Shown here: positions 43,352-56,300 of the stretch, piece after piece
How positions within the stretch are numbered: position 1 is the first letter of the stretch
Layout of the letters: each line of letters begins with the position of its first letter
Assembly: GCF_026210795.1 (NCBI RefSeq)
Contig: NC_089433.1
Span: 4,303,001-4,367,000, forward strand
DNA: 64,000 bases
Reading direction: 5' to 3'
Origin: Rhizophagus irregularis
Taxonomy: Eukaryota > Glomeromycota > Glomeromycetes > Glomerales > Glomeraceae
Program-made: the position numbers and the translations under genes
Notes under the pieces: generated by a model
Seen by the model: only the letters and a program-made list of their open reading frames with translations
What the model was told of the DNA's origin: nothing
The model's database searches: none

Positions 43352-44849
43352 ACAATACGCAAAATAATATTATGTACTGATTATTGACATTTACTGAACA
43401 TTATTCACTCAAGAATTGCTCATTGTATTGTTCAATGCTATATTATTTTTTGTAGAATTATTTTACTTTTTATTCAATACTTATCAATTTTTAAACTTCA
43501 CAATAAGAAACTTTCAGTTAGTAAAAATTAAATATGTGTTATATATTCAGATAATCCAAATTTATCAGAAAATAAAAAAATTTTTTTTATTATATTCAAA
43601 AACAAACATAATAACCAATTCTTTTTTCAATCACTTTTCAATCACTTTTTTGTTAAAAAAAATTAATAAATATATAAAGTGGTTATTTTAAACAGTAAGT
43701 AAAAAAAAAATTATTTTTCATAAGAAAAAATTATTTTTTATTTGTATTAACTTCAGTTCCCTACTTTTTTTTATATAACTGAAAATATTAAAAATATAAG
43801 CTATGATTTAAGATTTTTGATTTTTTTAAGTTAATAAGATTCTAAAATTTTTTTTTGATAAGAAATGATAACTTTATGTCAGTTTATGCAATTAACAAGT
43901 TCATTAATATCTTGGCATTTACATATGCTAATCAAATAATTTTAAACTCATTTGAAAGGTAAGAATGTACTTTATTTTAGCATTACTAGGCATGGTGATA
44001 TCAACAATCAAAGATAAAAATTAAAAAAAAAAATATATTGAATGCATTTGCTCAGAAACCAGTGAATCAATTCATTTGTTTTTGGATTCATTAGATAGGT
44101 CTTAATTTTCTCTTTTGGGTGAATATAAATTCATCCATTTATCTTATATAGACATCAAGTTATTTGCAATTTTGTTCCAAGAATTTTATTCTGATTATTT
44201 AAATTTTAATAATGGTGTATTAAAAAAAATATGATTAACAATTTTATTCATAGATTATTATTTTGTGCAACCGGTAATTTGGTAAAGTTTGTTTTTTAGA
44301 AATATTTTTTTATTAGTAAATTTTTATAAAAAATGTATTGCAGTATTAATGAATTTTATTTTATAAAGATTTTTTTCTTTAATAAAAAATTAAAAGAATT
44401 TAAGGTTATAAAATAAAATATTATAATAAAATTTTGTATTTTATTATAGCATTTAATTTTATTTTTGATTTTTAATTTCAGATTTTTTAATTTTATTTTT
44501 TTTATTCAATTTTTAGTTTTAATATTTCTATAGCAGATAGTACTATTTTTTAATTTTCTTAAAATACTAACAATTTGTTAAAATAGGTAAAGCATTTATT
44601 TTTTTTATATAAAAACTTTTATTAGAAAATTTTTGATAAAGAATTTTATTAAAAAAATTTTTTTTAATATAAAAGATTTTTTTTTAATAAAAAATTTTAT
44701 TGGAAATTTTAATGCAATTTAATAATAAATTTTAAAGAAGTTTTATTTTTTTAAATTTAATTATATAAATAAAAGGCTATTTTTCATAAAAAAGTTATTT
44801 TATAATAGTTATTTATATTTACTTTATATTTTAATTACTTTATGATAAT
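43352..44849. other. AT-rich spacer
   Basis: No gene, RNA or structured repeat that I can support. Confidence 0.4.
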
Positions 44850-45003
44850 TGGGGTGAGTGCTGGAAAAAGAGAAAAAGAGACCAAATTGAAATTTTTAGT
44901 TTATAAGTAAAATAGATGTAGATCTGATTATCTGATTCAGAACATTTGTTATTTTAAAAAAAATTTTTTGTCAATTTGGTCCCTTTTCTCAGCACTCATC
45001 CCA
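44850..45003. mobile_element. About 154-bp inverted-repeat MITE
   Basis: TGGGGTGAGTGCTG at the left pairs with CAGCACTCATCCCA at the right. Next to it, GACCAAATTGA pairs with TCAATTTGGTC. The centre is AT-rich. A target duplication is not clear. Confidence 0.55.
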
Positions 45004-45975
45004 TATTATAGTTATATATAAATTAAATTTGCTATTATTTATAAAAGATGAAATTTATCATATTAAAATTATGAAAAAAATACAGCATTTTCTTAATTAT
45101 AAATTAAATAAATTAAATAAAGAATTTTAAGAAAAAAATATAATTGAAAAATAGTTATCATATTTTTTTAAGGAATTAATATTAAATAAAGTTATTTTCA
45201 GAAAACTTTACAAAAACTTTTAAAATTTAAACTTATTTTTATTTATTTATTTATTTTATTACTAAAAGAGTGTTAAAACCCAGGCTATTACAAATAGAAG
45301 AAGAAAAGAGTTCGAAAAAACTTAAAACTAATATATGTGTATAGACCTTTGTTCGTCATCCCTACGGGACCCCACTCTTTGATCTGTACTATTTGATAAA
45401 GTAGGACTACGCTAATAAATCAAATGGGAACCATAAGAAAACCATTTGAGAAACTAGCGGCTATCTAAAAAAAAAGAAAGTTAAAGGGCGGTTAATATAG
45501 TCTAACTTTATCTACAGTATGTGATGAGCGAAGAGGTTATATGGTATAATAAAACAATCAAAATTAGAAAAAAAATAATGATCCGTATTTTCCTTTCAAC
45601 CAAGGTTGCCACCTGTGAATACTGTAAGAGGTGGAGTGTTTCATACTATTTTAAGTTGTGTTATACATGTGATAACGAAAATGAACAGAAATGTAGCTAA
45701 TACTACTAGATAAGGGTATCGTACTCCTAATATTGAGAATACTAATATATATAATATATAAATTAAATGTTCTTTGAACTTGAAGGTCCTGGAGCCAGGG
45801 AGTCATTGGTAGTAATTGGCGTAGGACGGAGTCATTTCATCTTATGATCTAGAAATGGCAAATAATGATAATCATTATGAGCGTTATCCCGTTTATTGGG
45901 GTGATATTCAAACTCAGCTGTGTCATCAGATACTGTGGCTACTATATGTGTAGGAAAGCGCATAGCTCCTTGAGT
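45004..45975. other. Spacer downstream of the unrecognised gene
   Basis: AT-rich to about 45280, then more balanced sequence. A 31-codon plus-strand frame at 45855 (MANNDNHYERYPVYWGDI) is the only coding-like item and is too short to call. Confidence 0.35.
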
Positions 45976-48041
45976 TCAGAGTCTATTGTTTTTGAGGAAT
46001 TTAGTAAGATTTTTATCTAATGTGGCGTTACTACAACCATATTCGTAATTTTCTTTTCTCTTCGCCAAATATTTAGGTATGCAGGTGTGAAAATTATCTG
46101 AAGCCTCAGTTAGGGATTTAATGGTATTGATCTGAGAATAATAATGTTTGGGAGTAGTTCCATAATAAGCTGATTCTTTGCGTAAGGCAACCGCCTTCAA
46201 CTTTTCCAGGCTCTGTTTTTGAGCTTTTTCTACAATATGAGTTGGTACATAATTTCCGATGACTTGTGAACGGTAAATAGGATATCTTGGAATATATTTC
46301 CCTTTTCTGTCATAACGTGTGGTTTTATCCTCTAGTGGGTAGAAAGATTCATCAAAATTGTACATATAAGTAAACCACTCACGAGATCCAGGAACTACAT
46401 AACGATCGTTCACATATATTGGATCCTTTGGTATAATATCATGATATTTTGAGGGTATGAATATATCCGGAATTGGGTTGTAATCAGAAGGAGGTGCTGA
46501 AAGTGCTGTAGGCACTTGACTGAGTTTAGTCATGATTTGTTTCTTATGATTGGCATCTATAGCGAAAAAAGGAACCAAGAACGGATAGTCATCAGCGTTA
46601 GGGATCGTATGAGCATATTTGTACAGTAAATGTCGAATAGGTACTTTGACATATTGAGATTTCAAAAATAGAAAACGGTATTTGCGCGCTATCGCCAAAT
46701 AATCTTGATTTTTAGCTTCACGATTGGAAGGTAATCGCATCTTATTAAATACACGATGGCAAGTGCGTTTAAAACATATTTCTTGTTGCTTTTGAGTGCG
46801 TAAATTAGGACTCAAATCATATTTGAAGTTGGACAAAGATTTACGATACATATGTCTATTGTCCCGTTTGGTGATAGATAGAGAGTCTCTAGCATGAATA
46901 TTGCTGTCATATGAAATACCCAGTCGTCTAGAGGTAATACGTTTGGTTTTACTATCGAGCCATCTGTAATATAATAAATTGGCATGAGAAGCCTTATTAT
47001 TAACAAAATCAGTTGATGTAGTTGCCGGATTTTGTATATCTTTTTGTTTAATATTATTGAAACATTGTGTTTTTACGAAAACATGTTGATGAATGACGCA
47101 TGCGCGTCGATGTTGTGACATAACAAAGGGGTAGAATACTACATTGTGTATCTTTATGAAAGTGTTCAGGGTCGTTAACATGAGGGCAAGGAACATATAT
47201 GCCAAAGTAAAAGTGACGTTTCTTATAAGTAAAGTTAAAAAAAGTCTTTGTAGAATAATTTCTTTTTGCTGTACTAGTTGCACGTGATTTGATGATCTTG
47301 ATTCTATCCAATAATTTGTTGCGGAGAAAATTGAAATATTTATCTTGTACACGACGAGGGAGAACTCTTTGTGAGATAAAAAAATGCGTAAGCATACAGC
47401 TGATTTGATATTTGTCATTAGGGAACGAACTTGTGTTATTATAACTAATTGGTTTAGTTTTCATATGATAATCATTCGTGTGTATCTTCAAATGAATTTC
47501 ATTGGTGTTTTGATTATGATCAGCAAGCTCAAAAAAGAAACTCCTAGATCGGCGAATTTCGTAAATCTTGTTATAACCGGAACGCTTTGGCGTAGTCACG
47601 TGAAATTTTTTCAGGGAAACCAGCAAGGTATTTTTTTCTCGTCTGTGGGTAATTTTTCTAAGAAAGGCACAGTATCCAAAGGTGCCATAGGATTAATGTC
47701 TTGTATGGGAGGTTATCAACAGGAGGTATATCATTTCTTAGTATGCTGACTTCTTCTATTTCAGCATTTAAATTAGCCTGTAGTAGCTGTTGAAAATAGT
47801 CTTCATCGTCGTAGTGTTCTTCCGTTTCATTGTCTTCAAGATGAAGAGTTGAGTACATATAAGGATAAATATCGTCAATATCAAGAGAGAGAATATCCTT
47901 AGCGGAAAGTACTTCTGGCCGCTCAGTATTGTATGGTATATTAGCTGAGTGACTTTCAGATGGTGTAGAGTCACCGAGTTGAGGATAAGAATGTTGTGAA
48001 GCGGAAGACCAGTCTATTTCAATAAAAGGTGTAGAAGACAT
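45976..48041 (-). pseudogene. Unrecognised protein of about 690 codons, broken by two one-base shifts
   Basis: Three overlapping open segments read leftwards from ATG 48041 and together look like one protein. The acidic N-terminus (MSSTPFIEIDWSSASQHS) runs to about 47640, where an A7 run (one A short) shifts into the second segment. That segment (LVSLKKFHVTTPKRSGYNKI onward, with CPHVNDPEHFHKDTQC) ends near 47054. An A5 run near 47070 then shifts into the third, a basic segment rich in Arg, Lys and Tyr that ends KNLTKFLKNNRL. No known domain, signal peptide or membrane span was recognised. Base composition is less AT-rich than the surroundings. The shifts could be decay, assembly errors in homopolymers, or short introns. 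It starts 340 bp from the 3' end of the Helitron. Confidence 0.55.
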
Positions 48042-48380
48042 ATTCCTTTATAATGTAGGATATTAAAGAACTAAAAACCTCATCGTATGCCCGAGGCGCC
48101 CTATAGGGCCTCTTCCTCTTATGAGTTTATATAAAATTTAAAACTAAAAAAAACTTCGCTATTTACTGCGGAAAACTAACAAAAAATAAAAAAGGGGAAA
48201 GAGTTTTTTTTTTAAAATTTAAACTTAAAATAGTAATTATGTAAAATTTATTGTAAAACTTTGGTCATTATATCCACTGATCGGCAGAATTAAGGATTTA
48301 GGTCACATGACGTTTAATCGGCTGAATGTGACATGATCAAACCATTCCCAAATAAAAAAAGATCAAATATCATATTAAAA

Positions 48381-48419
48381 CTAGAATATGCGATTTGCCA
48401 GGGGACTTCGTCCCCCAGG
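48381..48419 (-). repeat. Helitron 3' terminus (stem-loop plus CTAG)
   Basis: On the minus strand CCTGGGGGACGAAGTCCCC forms a stem-loop with a short loop. About a dozen bases later CTAG ends the element, and the next base is T, as expected for insertion between A and T. Confidence 0.8.
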
Positions 48420-48568
48420 AGTTATTATTTTATTTATGGCTTATAGTTTTAAATATACAAATAAAATATATAAAAAAAAGTATAGAAACTTGGAATATAC
48501 TAATGTTTTTATTTAATAAATTAATATGTTAATTATTTTAATAATTAATATTTAATAAATTTTACATT

Positions 48569-50305
48569 TATAAAGGTAATGGAACAGCAGCTTTTTGTTC
48601 TAAACGTTTATATTCTTCAATCATTGATTTATCTGTAATAAAAGTAGAAGGATGTAAGGAAGCTATATGCAATTTAGATAAATCTGAATATCTACTTAAT
48701 GCAGTGTATGCTTACCCAGCAGCAAAAAATTGGTTATCAAGACTTACAGAAACTTCTGGTAAAGTTAAACCTTGTGTTTTATGAACTGTAAGTGCAAATG
48801 CATTTTGTAGAGGAAATTGACATCTACTTGATGGCTTTCCATTATTAATCATAAATGTTGCAGTTTCTTTTTTAATTCCAATATCAATAATACCACCTTT
48901 TACACTAAAGGCTATCCTTACTTCTAGATTTTGTAAATCAAGATCAGTTATAACTCCAATAGTACCATTATATATATTTTGATCTATTAAATTATTTTTA
49001 AGATACATAACACGAGCACCTTGTTGTAAACATAAATGACTGGAAAGATTAGTTTTCTTTTTAAAAAGTTTTTGTGTATCATCTGGATTGTATTGTTGGT
49101 TATCAATATAATCAATAGCTGAACTAATTAGAAATTTATCTTCATTTACTGGTAACATATTACAAATAATATTATTAATCCGATTAGCAGTTTGGTTATA
49201 TCCAACAATATTTGTAATATTAAGAATGGTGTTAAGAGGTTTATTATGATCAAAATTATTTTCTTTTTCATATAAAATAGTCCATGTAGTTATAGAAATA
49301 TTACCAAATCTAATTTCTTGTAAGGCATTATAATATTGCATATCTTGATTTTGTCTTTGTAGTTCTTTTAAAAATAAAGGATAAAAGAGTTTTCATTCTG
49401 ATGATTTATATACTGGTGAGCCAGTTACTGGAGGTAATTGAGCTAAATCACCAACAATTATTACATTTAATCCTCCAAATGCAATAGTTTGTTGCTGAAT
49501 AATAGAAAACATATCAGAAATAAAACTAAAAAGAGTAGCTGATACCATAGAAATTTCATCAATAATTAAAGTATCTATAGTTTTTAAATATTTGAAAAAA
49601 TCATAATCATAAAAAGCTAAAGATTGAAATCCACTGTGTGTTTCATGAATCCTTAATGTGGAATGTATAGTTTCACCTCCAATATTTGTAGCAGCTATAC
49701 CAGTTGGAGCTAGTAATAAATAATTTGACCTTTTACTTTTTAAATCATTAATAATTAAATTAATTAAAAATGATTTACCAGTACCAGATGATCCAGTAAT
49801 GAAAAAATATGGATGTTTGTTTTTTTGATGACTTGGGCCACCCAAAATATTGCGAATTGTAGAAAGAGCATTTAATTGATCATTTGGAAGAGTTAATGCA
49901 TTACAATGGGAATAAATAGGAGGATCAATTCGTAAGGAATTAAGTTGTATTGTAAGAAGTTCTGTTATAGAAGCTGGTATTATAGTTTGTAAATTATTAA
50001 TTAAAGATTCTAATAAATTATTAAATTGAAGATTAATCTTTAATTGTTGTGAACGTAAAAAATCTTGGGTAACTTGTTGTATTTCTTCTTGAAATTCTGG
50101 ATGATGATGCAGCCAATGTTCTCAATATGTTGAAAAAGTGCCAAGTAATTCTTCTTCCCTTCTGCAAGGAATTTCAAGTAAAAGTTTTTGATAAAAAAAT
50201 AGTTCTCCATCTTCTAATTTTAAATGTCTAAATCTAACTAATTTTTGATTTGTTCTTTTAATTACATAATTTCCTAATTTATCAATATAAATAAACTGTG
50301 GAGTT
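48569..50305 (-). pseudogene. Helitron Pif1-type helicase domain
   Basis: Helicase motifs in order are ITGSSGTGKSFLINL (Walker A, near 49775), APTGIAATNIGG, TLIIDEISMV (Walker B, near 49570), VGDLAQLPPV (motif III, near 49430), QGARVMYLKN and FALTVHKTQGLTL. The end is FFAAG, a stop, AYTALSR, and then a C-terminus near 48569. The stops are TGA 50122-50124, TGA 49393-49395 and TAA 48712-48714; the last stands where the family has CAA (Gln), giving FAAGQAYTALSR. The helicase would unwind DNA during rolling-circle transposition. The motifs are well preserved, so decay looks moderate. Confidence 0.9.
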
Positions 50306-50313
50306 GTTGGTCT

Positions 50314-51401
50314 TAGTGCTCTACATGAGCTGGCTCGAGCCGAGCTACAGTCTGGCTTGGCTCGGCTTGAAGATCTGCGCCAAGCCAAGCCTGAAATGAG
50401 CCGAGTCACAAAAAATCTTGGCTCAGCTCAGTTCGAGCCAAGCTGAGCCATGAAAATCCTGGCTTGAGCCAAGCTGGGCTCGAGCTGGCTCGAGCTTTAT
50501 CATAAAAATGTTTTCGCAACATTTTTACTTTAAATTATTAAAAAAAACGTTGTGAAACATTTTTTACTTTTATATTTATATAAAACGCTGAAACTATTTG
50601 TTTCGGTGTTTTTCCTTTTAATTTTACATGTAAAAACGCTGAAACTGATAGTTTCGGCGTTTTTTTTTCGATTTTACATGTAAAAGCACCGGAATAATTG
50701 GTTCCGGCATATTTTCTTTTGGTTTTACATGTAAAAATGCCAAAACTGATAGTTTTGGCATTTTTTTTGATTTTACATGTAAAAACGCTGGAATAATTGG
50801 TTCCGGTGTATTTCCTTTTGGTTTTACATGTAAAAACGCCAAAACTGATAGTTTCGGCATTTTTTTCGATTTTACATGTAAAAGCACTGGAATAATTGGT
50901 TCCGGCGTATTTCTTTTTGATTTTACATGTAAAAACGTCGGAATCATTAGTTCCGGCATTTTTTTTTCAATTTTACATGTAAAAATGCCAGAATCATTAG
51001 TTCCGGCATTTTTTTCAATTTTACATGTAAAAATGCCAAAATTATTAGTTCCAGCATTTTTTTTCAATTTTACATGTAAAAACTTAAATAAATGTTTTCG
51101 CAACGTTCTTTAATAAACAATGAAAAAAAGTTGCGAAAACGTTTCATTTATGCATGCATTATTATATAAAAACATTTCGCAACATTATTTGTATAATAGC
51201 TCATTTGGCTCATAAGCCAGCTTGAGCTTTTTGAGCCAAGTTTGTTACAGGCTCGAGCTTTTTGAGCTGAGCCTAATAACTGGCTCGAGCTCTTCCAAGC
51301 TGGCTTGTGAGCCACCAAGCCAATTTAATCATGGCTTGGCTTGGCTCAGCTTGAAAAGCTTGAGCCAGCTCATGAGCCAGCTTGGCTCGTGTAGAGCACT
51401 A
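50314..51401. mobile_element. 1,088-bp non-autonomous hAT element
   Basis: The ends are TAGTGCTCTACATGAGC and the complement of TAGTGCTCTACACGAGC. Perfect 8-bp duplications GTTGGTCT lie at 50306-50313 and 51402-51409. Subterminal regions are packed with GGCTCGAGC and GAGCCAAGC repeats. It has no transposase. The same TAGTGCTC end is used by the autonomous hAT at 53336-56982, which might mobilise it. Confidence 0.88.
50600..51080. repeat. Tandem repeat of about 57-60 bp, eight or so copies
   Basis: Units contain TTTTACATGTAAAAACGC, itself a palindrome (TTTTACATGTAAAA), followed by a GATAGTTTCGGCGTTTTT or TTGGTTCCGGCAT segment. The repeats sit in the core of the non-autonomous hAT. A minus-strand frame with repeated LHVKSKK blocks is repeat-derived. 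Confidence 0.8.
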
Positions 51402-51409
51402 GTTGGTCT

Positions 51410-51537
51410 AGTTATTACTACTTCATAATTTTGAAAATATTGTGGATAAGTTAAATTGCTAAATTCTTCTTCTACTGGACGATCAAAATATTTTTCAATA
51501 TGGTTTTTCCAATAAGGATTATTATTTTCATCAATTA
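51410..51537 (-). pseudogene. Helitron protein segment between two insertions
   Basis: This codes for DENNNPYWKNHIEKYFDRPV and NLTYPQYFQNYEVVITRPT, a segment that in Helitron proteins links Rep to the helicase. It joins 50305 (TPQFIYIDKLG) on one side and 52009 (QKAIRPIYLLP) on the other. Confidence 0.75.
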
Positions 51538-52006
51538 TTGCCATTTTCAGAAATGTTGGCACTCAGTGTGTTGATCATTTCTCAAATCGAACACACTGAA
51601 CACACACTGAACACAAACAAAACACAGCAATTAAAATTGCGAAAAAAAATTTTTTCCTTTATAAAACAAAAAATTAGACTTCGATAATATATTTTTAGGT
51701 AGTGTGCATAAAAAAATGTATAAAAATTATATTATTTATATATATGTATTCACTTGTATTTGCTTGTATTCGCTTATATTCAGTGTGTTCGGTTGTGTTC
51801 AGTTGTGTTCAGTGTGTGTTCGGTATAAATTTTAACATTTTCAATTTTTTTCATAACTAAAAATTGATAAAAATAGTTTTTATGTAAAACTATATACGCA
51901 CACTTCAAGTTCTCATAATTTTTTATATGTGTTCACGGTGTGTTCGGTGTGTTCATTTTGTAAAAATGATTGACACATTGAGTGCCAACATTTCTGAAAA
52001 CGGCAA
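51538..52006. mobile_element. 469-bp MITE with TA target duplication
   Basis: Inverted ends start TTGCC and share TTTTCAGAAATGTTGGCACT, with TA on both sides (51536-51537 and 52007-52008), as in Tc1/mariner-type elements. The interior carries clustered GTGTTCGGTGTGTTC and GAACACACTGAACAC repeats. No coding capacity was seen. Confidence 0.7.
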
Positions 52007-52008
52007 TA

Positions 52009-52924
52009 AATAAATAGGTCGAATAGCTTTTTGTCTACTTGTAGGAGGATCAGTAGTAAGATATGTAACAGCACAGGAAGAGTTACAAATAGTTTCTCCT
52101 AATATTAAGAACATTAATTCCATAGATCCTAATCTTCGAGCTACTATATGTTCTTTGAATTTGTCATCTTCTTGTATATTGAAAACATGGGATAGTTCTG
52201 ATTTTGCTATATATTTTGTTAAATAAAAGGCTAATTTTCTAGAACTAACATATTGTATATTCATATGAGCATTCCAAATCATTAAAGTTTGTGGATGATA
52301 AGGAACTATCCATTGATCTTCAGCTTTAATACATCTGTAAATATAATGTTGAGTATCAATATCAAAATATGTAACTGGAGAAAAAGGATGAGGAAATCCT
52401 TTTTTACAAGTATGACCTAAAGTAGCTGAACCTCCACATTTTGCACTACATGTATGAACTTGATTTGCTTTTACTTTTTCATATAAATCAGATTCAATAT
52501 CTGGATCAGGTAAATCAGATCTTATAAGATTTTTAGCAATCATTTGTTCAATAGATTTAGAAACCCAATATACACCATGGGTATGTGCTGCACCACGATT
52601 TTGAAATTCTACTCTTTCAAAAAAGTTAGTTAAATTACCCCATTCTGAATGTTCAGGGTTTTTCCAAATATGTTTTTTAAGTTGCTGTAAACGGTGTATA
52701 AAATGTAATGTAGTATGTAATGGTCTATTTGTTGGAATAGTATCATGATTATCTGTTGCTTTTAAAATTTTATGCAAATGTGTCCAGTGGCTTTCAGCCA
52801 TTGTAAGAGTAATAAATAGTGATGGTAATCCAAATGTTGAAATCATTGTATTTACATGAAGTTCTTTTTCATAAAAATATATATCACCAGTACGAATAAA
52901 AGTAGGTAAAGTAGGGATGCTCAA
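52009..52924 (-). pseudogene. Helitron Rep (HUH nickase) domain
   Basis: Recognisable Rep motifs include GLPSLFITLTMAESHW, the HUH signature in FQNRGAAHTHGVYW (metal-binding His-x-His, near 52585), a CSAKCGG zinc-like segment, and the two-Tyr motif AFYLTKYIAKSE near 52220 that forms the covalent DNA link. The frame is open through this segment. It is cut at 52009 by the TA-flanked MITE, and on the upstream side about 190 bp of unexplained sequence (52925-53113) separates it from the preceding segment. Confidence 0.9.
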
Positions 52925-53113
52925 CCAACTCGACTCATATAGAGGATAATCCTGTGTGCATAAAGAAGGAAAATATCACAAATCAACAATTATTGACGTA
53001 AAACGTCCAACCAATAATTACCAGAACACTTCCACTTTTGAGATTTTGACACCTGTTGATTTGATCAAGACGAGAATAATTACGAAACCTTCATTGTACG
53101 AGAATGAATCCCC
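52925..53113. other. About 190 bp of unexplained sequence inside the Helitron Rep gene
   Basis: The Helitron protein reads up to NRLIIDESITTS on the right and resumes at LPTFIRTGDIYF on the left, which in relatives are adjacent. The intervening sequence is not coding. No terminal inverted repeat or clear duplication was found; it could be a small insertion or an intron-like segment. Confidence 0.45.
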
Positions 53114-53327
53114 TTTTGTATCACTTGTTGTTATAGATTCATCTATTATAAGTCTATTGGAATAACTTGATGTTTTTATAATTTCTGCTGCAGTTGGTGG
53201 ACGATAAACTTCATCAGCCTTATTTTGCCTCCAGATACGTTGATTATTTTGGTGATTACGAATTTTTTCTAATTGTAAATATGACCATGCTAACCATTTA
53301 GGATGAAGTCTAAATCGTGAATCAATA
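53114..53327 (-). pseudogene. Helitron protein segment before Rep
   Basis: It encodes DSRFRLHPKWLAWSYLQLEK, then RIWRQNKADEVYRPPTAAEI, a conserved part of the Helitron_like_N region. It resumes from 56991 once the hAT element and its 8-bp duplication are removed. Confidence 0.75.
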
Positions 53328-53335
53328 TTTAAGAC

Positions 53336-56300
53336 TAGTGCTCCGAACGAGTCGATTCGAGTTAAGTTAAAATTAAACTCGGTTTGACTCGAAAAAAACG
53401 AGTCGATCCGAGTCAAGTTTTAATTATAAAAAATTATCAAATCGATTCAGATCGACTCGGAAAATGTATTGGCTCGTACTCGACTCGAATCGGTCAAGTC
53501 AAATCGAGTTAAGTACCCGAATCGAATTTAACTGGGTAATATTGTATTTTATAATGTCTGGTTTTTCTTGAGAGAAATGTGTCAAAACAATTCTCTTTTA
53601 TTTGAAACTCAAAGTTCAGTTATTGTTTTACACTTTTATTTGACCTAATATATTCTTTATTAATATTAACGTTTTGATAATACTCAAGGTGTATACTTTG
53701 AATTATAGCGCATTATACACATAAAGAAATTAGTGGTAGTCTGGTAGATGATAATAAACAAATAATAAATGCGGAAAGGACTACGAACAGCTTAATTCTT
53801 AAATTGTCAGATATTGACAAACTGTTTAAATGAAGTTAACAAACCATAAATTGAGGAAAATGCGCGTTAACGATGTACCAGGTAAAGAAGAACAAGAAAG
53901 TCAACGTATTAGAACTTCGTTCAATGTTCAACAATATTCTGGCTACGTTTTGGACTCTAGGATTCTTTGTACGATCAGTTATACTCAAATCAACGTGGTA
54001 TATTTTTATTTATAGAAAAGAGACTAGTTTAATTGTTTGGTTTATGGATACGTTATGTAGATTAGTTAGATAATTATTATTTATCGAGTATCAACATAAA
54101 AATAATAATGGAATACTTGAACCCAATTACATTAATATATTTTTCGATTATAAAATTTAAACAGTTAATCACATATGCAACACCTGTTATTCAGTAAATC
54201 ACATTTTTAAAAAAATTACATTAATTATTCAATCCTAATTTTTCCACCACGATTTTAAACACATGCACGCTTTTATAGTTTCGGGTGAAAGGCTGCATCT
54301 TTTTTGCGTCACAAGATCGGTACCTCCAGAAAAAGCTCTTTCGATTGGTACACTGGTTGCTAATTTAAACAATTAAACATTAAATCAGTAAATTAAAGTT
54401 TTGATCAATAATATATTTTTAAAGAATTTACCAGGAATGGCGAGATAATCACGCGCCATTGCCGCCAAGTGAGGATATTGGGATTCATTCAACTATAAAT
54501 AAATAATTTAGATTTAATAAATTATAAATTTTCCAATAAAATTATATTTTATTAGCCATACCTTCCACCATTCCAGTAAATTTATTCCATTTATACCTCC
54601 AGCTACAATCGGACATCCAAGATATAAATCCAATTCATTTTCATTCGATGATCATCATTTTTTGTATATATGTTGAAAGAGATCATCATCGGGAGATGAT
54701 ATATCATTGTCTTGAACTACATTTAGATCTAGTGTTGGCGCATACTGTGTTTCATATAAATTGTAAATATGTTGTCGTGCCTCTAATATATATTCATCCT
54801 CCCAATTATTATCCTTATAGTAGGTAAGTTTCAACCGGGGATCAAGAACTAAAAAAAAAATATAAACGTTAAAAATAAGTAAATAAAATTAAAATATAAA
54901 TGTTAAAAATAAGTAAACAAAATTAAAATAACAAAAAAAAACATACTGGTAGAAATGCTATATACCAAAGCATCTGTATACTGATAGTATTTTTTAAGTT
55001 TGTTCATAGCCTTCATTGCCGCTGTCTTTATAACATCTTTTATATCACTATTTTGAAAATCCTCAATTTTGTCCATTAACCAATTAAAAACAGGAATGGA
55101 GTTTTCAATTGTTGGAAAACGATTATGAGAAACATGTTTTGTAGCACGATCAAATATCTATAATATAAAAAATATTGTAATTTCACTAATTTGTAAATCA
55201 ATAAAAAATAATTATTTTATATAATTCATAAATCATAATATTCTTACATGTAATAACTGGTTTATTTCGTCAAGTAGTTCCCATTCAGCATCTTCTAACT
55301 CCCATCGGCATAAATCTTTATCTGCTGTTGCGGTGTTATCTAAAGCCTAAAGTGATTAATTAATTAATAAACAATTATAAATAAAATTTATTAATGATGG
55401 CAAATATTACCTCACGCAATTCACAGCTTCGTTTGATCATACTGTAGGTCGAGTTCCATCTCGTCCTTACATCAAGGACAAGTTCTTTATCGGGTAAGTT
55501 AGCTGCTCCACATTGGCGCGCAAATTTTTCTCATCTTTGTGAAGATGCGAGAATTTTTACAACAAGTTTACGGAGCTTAGGAATGACATCAACTATTTCT
55601 TTATTTTGGTTTAAAATCTCATCCTCACTCTCAACATATCCAACTTTCAAACTAGATAGTGCATCTTGTGCAGCAAGATTGATTACATGGGCCATGCACC
55701 TAATATGATTATTGTACGCAGTAAAATCGATACCTTTTTCCTGACAAGTTGTTTCTAATGCACTCATTAGGGTATCATTATTTGTAGCATTGTCTGTAGT
55801 ACATGCTATAATCTAAATTTCATATAATAAAAAATAATTAATAAATTATAATTTATGCCAACTAATAATGAACAAATTACTCTACCTTTGTGAGTATTTT
55901 CATGTCATCACAAACACATCGTACAAAAGATTCATATAGGTTTTCACCAGAATGTAGTCCAGATAATTTAACAAAATCAAGTAAAAGTTCTTTTAGTTTC
56001 CAATCTTGGGATATCCAATGTACAGTGATCCCAAGAAACGGAATGCAACTTGGTGAGGTCCATGCATCAAGCGTGAATGAAAGACGTCCCGGAGTATTCT
56101 AATAATCAATATAATTATTAATTAATAATAATATTATTAGTTAAATAAATAAAAGTAATAAAAAAATTTACCTGTAAAGTATCCCCGTATTTTATTTATT
56201 TCTTCTTTAAATGCATTCATGATATCATTGCGGACTGTGTCTGCAGATGGTACTTTAGCATTAGGATTAAGTAAACAAAATAATCTTCGAAGTTGATCAC

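Noticed and set aside
50624-51103. 159-codon frame with repeated LHVKSKK blocks
   Set aside because: It is a translation of the tandem repeat in the non-autonomous hAT element, with no start context or homology.
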